Below are positions 44,884 through 51,621 of a stretch of DNA of 64,000 bases, piece after piece. The translations under genes were made by a program, and so were the position numbers. Below the pieces are notes generated by a model. The model was not told the origin of the DNA. It worked only from the letters and a program-made list of their open reading frames with translations, and made no database searches. The number at the start of each line of letters is the position of its first letter. Positions within the stretch are counted from its first letter, which is position 1. Location: assembly GCF_003268275.1 (NCBI RefSeq), contig NZ_QLYR01000012.1:1-64000 (forward strand). The letters are read 5' to 3'. The DNA comes from Hydrogeniiclostridium mannosilyticum. Lineage in GTDB: Bacteria; Bacillota; Clostridia; Oscillospirales; Acutalibacteraceae.

Positions 44884-45324
44884 ATGTCCAAAATCTCCTT
44901 GCGCAGCCGCAAATCCATTGTTTTTGTTTTAGCCCTGTGTTTATCTTTTCTCTTATCCTCCTGTTTCGGCTACACCATGAAAGAGAAAATGTACTACTCT
45001 CAAAAAGATAATTACGTGAATGCGACTGGAATCATAACGCATATTAATGAGGGTACATCTGCATTATATCTAGGCTTTTCAGATTTATCCCCGCAATTTG
45101 ATGACAATAGTTTCAAAATTGTTGGCGACAACTTGTCAATTGTAGAAGACCGTGGAATCAATCAGAAAATTAAAGTTGGCGACCGGGTCGAATTTATAAC
45201 GGCGCCAAGATACTTCGGCGACGGATATGTGATGCCTATTGTGGCAATATCAATCAACGGCGAAGAATTACTCACCTTTGATGAAGGATTTCCAAACCTG
45301 CTAAAATGGCTCAGTAAACAGTAA
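44884..45324 (+). CDS. Lipoprotein, candidate immunity protein for tip 3
   Basis: A 146-residue paralogue of the 41816 lipoprotein with the same signal peptide, lipobox LLSSC and C-terminal half. A short central segment differs (NATGIITHINEGTSALYLGF here versus NAIGTIDHIAYTDDLTELYL there). GGAGG precedes the ATG. The local difference matches the local difference between the two toxin tips, suggesting that these parts touch each other. Confidence 0.82.
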   Translation: MSKISLRSRKSIVFVLALCLSFLLSSCFGYTMKEKMYYSQKDNYVNATGIITHINEGTSALYLGFSDLSPQFDDNSFKIVGDNLSIVEDRGINQKIKVGDRVEFITAPRYFGDGYVMPIVAISINGEELLTFDEGFPNLLKWLSKQ

Positions 45325-45362
45325 AAGGTAGATTAGAAAACCTAGGATTATATAGTTATTAA

Positions 45363-45412
45363 ACAATGCCCTACCAAGCTAACCCGCTTGGTAGGGTATT
45401 GTTCTTTACTTT
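45363..45412 (+). terminator. Terminator behind immunity gene 3
   Basis: A near-perfect copy of the terminator at 42301 (one G-U pair in a 17-bp stem), followed by a T-rich tract. Confidence 0.88.
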
Positions 45413-45433
45413 TCTTCCCTTTTCCGCTATACT
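45405..45433 (+). promoter_or_regulatory. Promoter-like leader of orphan module 4
   Basis: TTTACT (45405-45410), 17-bp spacer, TATACT (45428-45433), then the conserved leader to 45497. Confidence 0.5.
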
Positions 45434-45497
45434 GAAACCAACAAAACCATTTCATAATTTGCTATATTTTCAGTTTTTGCACACAACAAAGGCAAAT

Positions 45498-45798
45498 TCC
45501 ATCGGCTCGCTGAATTACGAGTACGTACGGTATACGCTGGTCAAGGACCTGCAGGGGAACGTCATCGGGCTGGCGGACAAAAACGGCAACCTGGCGGCAA
45601 AATATACCTACGACGCCTGGGGCAATATTCTCTCCGTCACCGACGGGCAGGGCAACGACGTCTCGGGGAACCCCGGCCACATTGCCAACGTCAACCCCCT
45701 GCGCTACCGCGGCTACTACTTTGACCAGGAAACCGGCTTCTACTACCTGCACACCCGTTACTACGACCCCATGGCCGGGCGCTTTATCAATGCGGATG
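45498..45798 (+). repeat. 301-bp RHS-core direct repeat, copy 4
   Basis: Same boundaries and reading frame as copies 1-3. Confidence 0.95.
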
Positions 45799-46421
45799 GG
45801 TATGTAACCACAGACAGCAGCCTCAGCGGCGCCAACATGTTTGCCTATTGCAAGAATAACCCGGTGATGATGGTCGATCCTGATGGCAATAGGCCCATTT
45901 GGGAAATTCTTGAAGAACAAACCAATACTGCAAATTCTATTATCGCTGCTACTAAACCAAAAAAGTCTGTAGCAGATAAGGTTTTAGATACCTTGTGGTC
46001 TGGTCTTAAAAATTTTACCCTTGATGCTGGGTTTGGATCCGGTTTTGGTGGATACGCAAAAATCTCAAACATAAATGTAGATGTTATAGCTAGTGTTGAT
46101 ATGTTACATGTTAGATACGCTAAAGGTAATCTTGACATAGGCTATGAGGAAAGATATGGTGTTAATTTTTCTTTAACCGATCATTTGGGCATTGGATCAA
46201 CAGGTGGTCTATTCCACTCTTTTTTGTGTAAGCAATATGAAGGCTATCCTAATCCTAATCACGACATATATCGATGTTCTAACTCTATCAAATACGATGA
46301 ATCTCTTGAAGAAAACTTCGAGATACTAGGGGTGGGCGCTTATTGCATTGTCGGTCTATCTTTCAGTATTGGCTATAATTTTGGAGGACTATTAAATGAT
46401 ATCGAACAAATCTGGTTCTAA
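45498..46421 (+). CDS. Orphan RHS-core/toxin tip 4, unknown tip
   Basis: The frame is open through the leader back to an ATG at 45366, but that ATG sits inside the preceding terminator stem and has no ribosome site, so it is probably not used. After the core comes a tip of about 180 residues that I do not recognise: GFGSGFGG, then YPNPNHDIYRCSNSIKYDES, then GVGAYCIVGLSFSIGYNFGG. Tip 5 shares these blocks, so the two define one family. The 3' end overlaps the next gene by 26 bp. That gene encodes a small membrane protein, hinting that the toxin acts at or in the membrane. Confidence 0.78.
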   Translation, partial: SIGSLNYEYVRYTLVKDLQGNVIGLADKNGNLAAKYTYDAWGNILSVTDGQGNDVSGNPGHIANVNPLRYRGYYFDQETGFYYLHTRYYDPMAGRFINADGYVTTDSSLSGANMFAYCKNNPVMMVDPDGNRPIWEILEEQTNTANSIIAATKPKKSVADKVLDTLWSGLKNFTLDAGFGSGFGGYAKISNINVDVIASVDMLHVRYAKGNLDIGYEERYGVNFSLTDHLGIGSTGGLFHSFLCKQYEGYPNPNHDIYRCSNSIKYDESLEENFEILGVGAYCIVGLSFSIGYNFGGLLNDIEQIWF

Positions 46422-46719
46422 TAAAAATAGGGCTTTACTTATTTTATCGATTTATGTTATTTTATTTATCGAACTTTCTTTAATAAATTTTATTTCCTCT
46501 TCCTTAGGGATTGCTAAGGAACAGCCTATACTTTTTTTTATTTCTTTTTTAATTGTAGGATTTACTGCTATCTTTTTCTTCTGGCTACTTGGAGGTGTTT
46601 TAAAAAAAAGATTTGTAACCTTAGGAAAAATATTTCAATATTGGCCCATAGTTCTCTATAGTATTGGTGTTATTTTAACATTTATCAATATGTTTATTCC
46701 TTTTTTATCTAGCTATTAG
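46396..46719 (+). CDS. Small membrane protein, candidate immunity protein for tip 4
   Basis: A 107-residue protein with three hydrophobic helices (about 13-35, 44-66, 78-103). GGAGGACTATTAA gives a good ribosome site inside the end of the toxin frame. It resembles the immunity candidate of tip 5 in size, helix layout and scattered positions (INFIS/INLIS, FW, LKKR/LKNK). Immunity is inferred from position and this pairing. Confidence 0.78.
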   Translation: MISNKSGSNKNRALLILSIYVILFIELSLINFISSSLGIAKEQPILFFISFLIVGFTAIFFFWLLGGVLKKRFVTLGKIFQYWPIVLYSIGVILTFINMFIPFLSSY

Positions 46720-46728
46720 GCACGGCTC

Positions 46729-46768
46729 AAAAAGGGCTCTACAAAACAATGTAGAGCCCTTTTCATTT
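46729..46768 (+). terminator. Terminator behind immunity gene 4
   Basis: AAAAGGGCTCTACA and TGTAGAGCCCTTTT form a perfect 14-bp stem with a 6-base loop, followed by CATTTATT. Confidence 0.88.
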
Positions 46769-46774
46769 ATTCCC

Positions 46775-46803
46775 TTTACTTTTCTCTTCCCTTCCGCTAT
46801 ACT
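46775..46803 (+). promoter_or_regulatory. Promoter-like leader of orphan module 5
   Basis: TTTACT (46775-46780), 17-bp spacer, TATACT (46798-46803), then the conserved leader to 46867. Confidence 0.5.
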
Positions 46804-46849
46804 GAAACCAACAAAACGATTTCATAGTTTGCTATATTTTCAGTTCTAG

Positions 46850-47800
46850 CACACAACAAAGGCAAATTCCATCGGCTCGCTGAATTACGAGTATGTGCGG
46901 TATACGCTGGTCAAGGACCTGCAGGGGAACGTCATCGGGCTGGCGGACAAAAACGGCAGCCTGGCGGCAAAATATACCTACGACGCCTGGGGCAATATTC
47001 TCTCCGTCACCGACGGGCAGGGCAACGACGTCTCGGGGAACCCAGGCCACATTGCCAACGTCAACCCCCTGCGCTACCGCGGCTACTATTTCGACCAGGA
47101 AACCGGCTTCTACTACCTGCACACCCGTTACTACGACCCCAAGGTCGGGCGCTTTATCAATGCGGATGAACTGTTAAATATGAATTTGGGACTTCTTGGA
47201 GCAAATATGTTTGCGTATTGTTGTAATAATCCGGTGATGATGACAGACCCCGATGGAAACAAACCGTTTTACAAAATTCTTGAGGATCAGGCGAATACTG
47301 CTAATGCCATTATAGAAGCCGCTAAAACAAAACCGCGAGAATCAACAGGCCAAAAAGTATCTGATAGTTTATGGTATGTCTTGTCCGGTCTCAACGCTCA
47401 AGTTGGATTCGGATCTGGATTAGGGGGTTCTGCAACAGTGGAAAATATAAATGTTGGCCTTTGTTCAAAAAACGATTTAGTTGCTAGAGTAACCCATGGT
47501 AAGTTGGATTTCGGTAAAGAGTCTAAGTCTAGCGCTTCTATCGGAATTGAATCTATAAAATATTTGAATTTAAGTATTCAAGAGGGATTTTATCACTCGG
47601 ATCTATGCAATCTATATGACGTTTATCCCAACCCTAATCATGACATCGCTTCCTGTCCCAACACAATTAAATATGATGAAACTCCCGATCTGTCTTTTGA
47701 TATTATTGGGGTGGAACTTTACTGCATTGTCGGCTTTTCATTTAACTTAAGTTATGATTTTGAATACATATTGGAGGGACTTTATGGCACATGGAGCTAA
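46850..47800 (+). CDS. Orphan RHS-core/toxin tip 5, same unknown family as tip 4
   Basis: An open frame of 316 codons after an in-frame TAG. A GTG at 46895 is the only plausible start and lacks a ribosome site. The linker KPFYKILEDQANTANAIIEA matches tips 1 and 3. The tip then switches to the tip 4 family: VGFGSGLGG, VYPNPNHDIASCPNTIKYDE and GVELYCIVGFSFNLSYDF. It is therefore a mosaic of linker and tip. Its end overlaps the immunity candidate gene by 17 bp. Confidence 0.78.
   Translation, partial: HTTKANSIGSLNYEYVRYTLVKDLQGNVIGLADKNGSLAAKYTYDAWGNILSVTDGQGNDVSGNPGHIANVNPLRYRGYYFDQETGFYYLHTRYYDPKVGRFINADELLNMNLGLLGANMFAYCCNNPVMMTDPDGNKPFYKILEDQANTANAIIEAAKTKPRESTGQKVSDSLWYVLSGLNAQVGFGSGLGGSATVENINVGLCSKNDLVARVTHGKLDFGKESKSSASIGIESIKYLNLSIQEGFYHSDLCNLYDVYPNPNHDIASCPNTIKYDETPDLSFDIIGVELYCIVGFSFNLSYDFEYILEGLYGTWS
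46868..47168 (+). repeat. 301-bp RHS-core direct repeat, copy 5
   Basis: Same boundaries and frame as the others. After GCGGATG the sequence leaves the GYVTTDS path and reads ELLNMNLGLLGANM. Confidence 0.95.
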
Positions 47801-48086
47801 CAAGTTTAAAAAATATATTATCCCTATTTCTATTTTTCTAATTTTGGTTGAAATATTTTTCATCAATTTGATTTCTGATATTATAAAAGTTCCTCCAAAT
47901 GATCCGACTAAACTATTATGGGGCTTTTTATTGGTTGCACCAGTAGAATTTGTACTATTTTGGTCAATCGGGACTACTTTGAAAAACAAATCACAAAAAC
48001 TAGGAGTATTCCTTCATATTATTGCCATATGGCTTAGTTTGGGTCAAGTCGCATTTGCTATACTAAATTTGGTTAAAAAAATGTAG
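47784..48086 (+). CDS. Small membrane protein, candidate immunity protein for tip 5
   Basis: A 100-residue protein with three hydrophobic helices (about 10-32, 42-62, 74-97). The start MAHGANKF at 47784 is preferred because GGAGGGACTTT precedes it; the frame is open ten codons further upstream. It is related in layout to the tip 4 partner. Confidence 0.77.
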   Translation: MAHGANKFKKYIIPISIFLILVEIFFINLISDIIKVPPNDPTKLLWGFLLVAPVEFVLFWSIGTTLKNKSQKLGVFLHIIAIWLSLGQVAFAILNLVKKM

Positions 48087-48092
48087 TTTTGT

Positions 48093-48128
48093 CCCCGTAG
48101 GTATATCAAAAACCTACGGGGATTTTAT
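48093..48128 (+). terminator. Terminator behind immunity gene 5
   Basis: CCCCGTAGGT and ACCTACGGGG form a perfect 10-bp stem, followed by ATTTTATTT. Confidence 0.85.
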
Positions 48129-48140
48129 TTAGTTTTTCCC

Positions 48141-48165
48141 TTTACTTTCCTCCTTCCGCTATACT
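48141..48165 (+). promoter_or_regulatory. Leader of orphan module 6 with shortened spacer
   Basis: TTTACT (48141-48146) and TATACT (48160-48165) are kept, but the spacer is only 13 bp, so it should not work as a standard promoter. The rest of the leader is conserved to 48229. Confidence 0.4.
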
Positions 48166-48211
48166 GAAACCAACAAAACAATTTCATAATTTGCTATATT
48201 TTCAGTTCTAG

Positions 48212-48799
48212 CACATAACAAAAGCGAGCTTCATCGGCTCGCTGAATTACGAGTACGTGCGGTATACGCTGGTCAGGGACCTGCAGGGGAACGTCATCGG
48301 GCTGGCGGACAAAAACGGCAACCTGGCGGCAAAATATACCTACGACGCCTGGGGCAATATCCTCTCCGTCACCGACGGGCAGGGCAACGACGTTTCGGGG
48401 AACCCCGGCCACATTGCCAACGTCAACCCTCTGCGCTGCCGCGGCTACTACTTCGACCAGGAAACCGGCTTCTACTACCTGCACACCCGTTACTACGACC
48501 CCAAGGTCGGGCGCTTTATTAATGCGGATGAACAGCTAAATATGAATTTGAGACTTCTTGGAGCAACTATGTTTGTGTATTGTTTAAATAATCCTACCAA
48601 CATGATTGATACCGTTGGACAGTTTCCGCGATTTATTTATGAACAAAATAATGATACAGAAGTCTCTGGTACCAAAAAGACTATGGGTAATATTTCGTGG
48701 GGGCGTGGTAATATAGCTGCAAATGGCTGTGGGATTATTGCAGTATTTAATTTAGTTGTTACAAATACAAGCTATAATTTTATGCAAGTACGTATTTAG
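48212..48799 (+). CDS. Orphan RHS-core/toxin tip 6, apparently truncated
   Basis: An open frame of 195 codons, with GTG at 48257 as a weak start candidate. After the core and a short linker (FPRFIYEQNNDTEVSG) the tip reaches ISWGRGNIAANGCGIIAVFNLV. The Asn-Gly-Cys-Gly block resembles the active-site start of C39-like or papain-like cysteine peptidase tips. It then stops about 20 residues later, far too short for a complete tip. No immunity gene follows. It looks like the decayed end of the array. Confidence 0.65.
   Translation, partial: HITKASFIGSLNYEYVRYTLVRDLQGNVIGLADKNGNLAAKYTYDAWGNILSVTDGQGNDVSGNPGHIANVNPLRCRGYYFDQETGFYYLHTRYYDPKVGRFINADEQLNMNLRLLGATMFVYCLNNPTNMIDTVGQFPRFIYEQNNDTEVSGTKKTMGNISWGRGNIAANGCGIIAVFNLVVTNTSYNFMQVRI
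48230..48530 (+). repeat. 301-bp RHS-core direct repeat, copy 6
   Basis: The last copy, with a few more substitutions than the others (for example LVRDLQG and LRCRGYY). Confidence 0.93.
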
Positions 48800-48900
48800 A
48801 TATTATGTCTTTTACGCTCGGTAGCCTCATCAGCCAGCTAGAACACGATGGCTTCACCCATGAACAGACCGTTTATGGTGCAGAAGCAAAGGGGTACTAA
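48787..48900 (+). pseudogene. Fragment of an Ltp-type lipoprotein domain
   Basis: In a different frame from tip 6, STYLDIMSFTLGSLISQLE followed by HDGFTHEQTVYGAEAKGY and a stop matches one repeat of the Ltp (host cell surface-exposed lipoprotein) domain. No start or ribosome site is present. It is probably the remains of another gene joined to tip 6 by a deletion. Confidence 0.5.
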
Positions 48901-49003
48901 TTAAAAAATCCGCCCCTCCCGTCTGACGCCAGAAAAGACGGCCCAAAATAAAAAGCAATTTATCCCAAAGCAATAGCACACTTCAATCAGTGAGGTTAAA
49001 TTC

Positions 49004-49050
49004 CACCTTCAGGGCAGGTTTTACAAGCTTATGCCCTGAAGGTGCTTTTA
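49004..49050 (+). terminator. Hairpin at the end of the RHS region
   Basis: CACCTTCAGGGCA and TGCCCTGAAGGTG form a perfect 13-bp stem, followed by CTTTTA. The remaining gap to 49193 shows no gene. Confidence 0.7.
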
Positions 49051-49193
49051 TACCTAAAATAAGGCCAAAAGAAAGTTACGCTATCGACCGGGGAGCAACA
49101 AGTTATATTTCGTTTGATTTTTGCAGACTGGCGCAGAAAGATCACAGAAGGGAGCCGCACTTTTCGGTACCACCCCCTAAAATGAATACTTTC

Positions 49194-50321
49194 CTAATCT
49201 CCATAATCGCCCAGTGTACCCAGGCTTTGGGCCTTTAAATAAGCATTAATAAAGCCGTCTAGGTCGCCGTCCATAACGGCATTGATATTACCGTTTTCAA
49301 ACCCGGTCCGGTGATCCTTCGCCAAGGTGTAAGGCATAAAGACATAGGAACGAATTTGGCTGCCCCAGGCAATTTCCTTTTGGTCTCCCTTTATATCCTC
49401 AATCCGCTCCAGATTTTCACGTTCCTTGATTTCTACCAGTTTAGACTTCAGCATACGCATGGCCACATCACGGTTCTGGTACTGACTGCGCTCTACCTGG
49501 CACGAAACGACAATACCCGTGGGAATATGAATCAGCCGTACTGCCGACGAGGTCTTGTTGACCTTCTGTCCGCCCGCACCGCTGGCACGGTAAACCTCCA
49601 TCTTAATATCATCCGGGTTGATTTCCACATCGACGGAATCGTCAATTTCCGGCATTACCTCCAGAGAGGCAAAGGAGGTGTGCCGGCGTCCGGAGGCATC
49701 GAACGGCGAAACGCGCACCAACCGGTGCACACCGTTTTCACTCTTTAAAAAGCCGTACGCATTCTCGCCCTCAATGAGGATGCTCGCGCTTTTCAGCCCA
49801 GCCTCGTCGCCTTCCAGATAGTCCAGCGTTGTCACCTTGTAGCCATGGCGTTCACTCCAGCGGCAATACATCCGGTAGAGCATTTCCGCCCAATCCATCG
49901 CCTCCGTTCCGCCTGCACCAGCATGAAACGTCAAAATCGCATTTTTTGAGTCATACTCTCCGGTCAATAATGTTTCCAGCCGCTGGCTCTCCAGCGAATC
50001 CCGAACCTTTCCCAGTTCCTCCTGTGCCTCTGGTAACAGGGAGAGATCTCCCTCTTCATCCGCCAGCTCAATCAGTGCCATCGTGTCTTCATAAGCCTGC
50101 TTCAGCCCTTCATAAGCGGCAATTTTATTTTTCAGCATGCTGGAACGCTGCAAAACCTTCTGAGAACGCTCCTGATCATCCCAAAAATTGGGCTCTGATG
50201 CCTTCATATCCAGCTCTGCCACCTCGTTTTGCATCGCCTTCAACCCCAGCGCCCCCTCCAAATCCCGAATACTCGGTTCCAGGCCGCTGAGCTCCTGCTT
50301 TAACTCTTCAAATTGAAGCAT
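49194..50321 (-). CDS. prfB: Peptide chain release factor 2
   Basis: A 375-residue class I release factor reading UGA and UAA stops. The stop-recognition tripeptide SPF is in RVSPFDASGRRHTSF, and the catalytic GGQ in RASGAGGQKVNKTSSAVRL. The frame is continuous from start to stop, so the programmed +1 frameshift found in most prfB genes is absent. A G-rich tract (GGAGGGGG, 50252-50259) survives where its internal Shine-Dalgarno would be. The ATG at 50321 follows AAGGATGG; a TTG two codons earlier is less well placed. Confidence 0.96.
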   Translation of the reverse strand: MLQFEELKQELSGLEPSIRDLEGALGLKAMQNEVAELDMKASEPNFWDDQERSQKVLQRSSMLKNKIAAYEGLKQAYEDTMALIELADEEGDLSLLPEAQEELGKVRDSLESQRLETLLTGEYDSKNAILTFHAGAGGTEAMDWAEMLYRMYCRWSERHGYKVTTLDYLEGDEAGLKSASILIEGENAYGFLKSENGVHRLVRVSPFDASGRRHTSFASLEVMPEIDDSVDVEINPDDIKMEVYRASGAGGQKVNKTSSAVRLIHIPTGIVVSCQVERSQYQNRDVAMRMLKSKLVEIKERENLERIEDIKGDQKEIAWGSQIRSYVFMPYTLAKDHRTGFENGNINAVMDGDLDGFINAYLKAQSLGTLGDYGD

Positions 50322-50487
50322 AAACAACCATCCTTAATCATCAAATCATTCATCCGGTCCCGAATGTCCGCACAGTCCGACACTTATTAAAACCCAAAAA
50401 ACGCTGAACAGCCGGCCGATTCATCATATACCAATCTCGCTTTATTTTTATATTATTCCAAAAAAACAAACAGATGTAAAGAGCCCC

Positions 50488-51381
50488 TTAGTTCTCCCGC
50501 TCTCCCAGTTTTACCGCCAATTCTTTTAAAAACCTGCTGTCGCCGTCAAACGATTCCAACGCTTTGACGGCCTTTTCCGTCAGGCTGGCAGCTAATTTCC
50601 GGGCACTGTCCAGCCCCAACAAGCTCACATACGTACATTTTTTACTTTTTTGATCGCTCAATACCGGTTTACCCAAAACCTCCGGGTCGCCGGTGACATC
50701 TAATATGTCGTCGATGATCTGAAACGCCAACCCGAGCGCCAACGCATACTCCCGGGCGGCAGAAACCTGCTCATCACTCCCGCCTGCAGCGATGCACCCC
50801 ATACAGCAGGCCGCACTGATTAATGCCCCTGTCTTGTATTCATCCATTGTCCGCAGCGTTTCCAGCGGAATTTGGCGCCCCTCGCTCATCAGATCAATCT
50901 GCTGTCCGCCGACCATACCATATACGCCTGCCTCACGAGCCAGGATATACGCCGCCCGCACAGCCCGTTCCGCGCCGCAGCATGCGACAGTGTCCGGCTG
51001 CAATATGGCCTCAAAAGCCATTGTCAGCAGGCCGTCCCCGGCCAGTAGCGCGGTGTCCTCCCCAAATACCACGTGATTAGAAGGTTTACCCCGCCGCATG
51101 GTATCATTATCCATGCAGGGAAGGTCGTCATGAATCAGCGAATAGGTGTGAATCATTTCCACCGCACAGGCAAATGGCAGTGCCTGCTCCTCCGTACCCC
51201 CGCAGAGCTCACAGAAAGCCAGCGTCAGCATTGGGCGAATCCGTTTTCCTCCATCTAAAAGGCTGTACCGCATGGCGTCGATCACATCGGATTGCAGCAC
51301 CTTGTCCTCCTGGATATACGCTGACAGTTTATTTTCTACCGCCTGCTGAAATTTTCTTTGCCGATCCTCATATTGGCTCAT
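50488..51381 (-). CDS. ispA: Farnesyl diphosphate synthase (polyprenyl synthetase)
   Basis: A 297-residue all-helical prenyltransferase that joins isopentenyl diphosphate to allylic diphosphates for quinone and undecaprenyl-carrier supply. The first Asp-rich motif is HDDLPCMDNDTMRRG, with the insertion usual in bacterial FPP synthases. The second is FQIIDDILDVTGD. GGKRIRPML binds diphosphate. It is encoded 18 bp behind xseB in the common clostridial order. Confidence 0.94.
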   Translation of the reverse strand: MSQYEDRQRKFQQAVENKLSAYIQEDKVLQSDVIDAMRYSLLDGGKRIRPMLTLAFCELCGGTEEQALPFACAVEMIHTYSLIHDDLPCMDNDTMRRGKPSNHVVFGEDTALLAGDGLLTMAFEAILQPDTVACCGAERAVRAAYILAREAGVYGMVGGQQIDLMSEGRQIPLETLRTMDEYKTGALISAACCMGCIAAGGSDEQVSAAREYALALGLAFQIIDDILDVTGDPEVLGKPVLSDQKSKKCTYVSLLGLDSARKLAASLTEKAVKALESFDGDSRFLKELAVKLGEREN

Positions 51382-51399
51382 GGCTCTCCTCCATTTTAC

Positions 51400-51621
51400 T
51401 CAGTCCTCGGCCTCTTCACCGGAGTCCTCCTCCAGCGTAAGCTCCTTAATTTTTTGCTCCGCCGCATTAAGCTTCTGATAGCAGTATGCCGCCAGAGCGG
51501 TCCCTTCCTCAAACAGCTTTAAGGAGGCATCGAGAGACTCCTCCCCGCTTTCCAGCCGCTCAATCACGGTATTAAGCTTTCCTATCGCCGTTTCAAAGGT
51601 CGTCGTTTTGCTGATTGCCAT
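51400..51621 (-). CDS. xseB: Exodeoxyribonuclease VII small subunit
   Basis: A 73-residue helical protein (FETAIGKLNTVIERLESGEESLDASLKLFEEG) that binds XseA in several copies. The start at 51621 (MAISKTTTF) is chosen because GAGG lies upstream and the conserved sequence begins there. It overlaps the end of xseA by 29 bp. Confidence 0.93.
   Translation of the reverse strand: MAISKTTTFETAIGKLNTVIERLESGEESLDASLKLFEEGTALAAYCYQKLNAAEQKIKELTLEEDSGEEAED

Noticed and set aside
45366-45497. ATG at 45366 as the true start of orphan module 4
   Set aside because: The ATG lies within the stem of the preceding terminator, has no ribosome site, and the encoded leader is not read as protein in the other modules, which have stops there.
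40870-48530. CRISPR-like array because of regularly spaced repeats
   Set aside because: The repeats are 301 bp, protein-coding and in frame, with spacings of about 1.4-1.6 kb.
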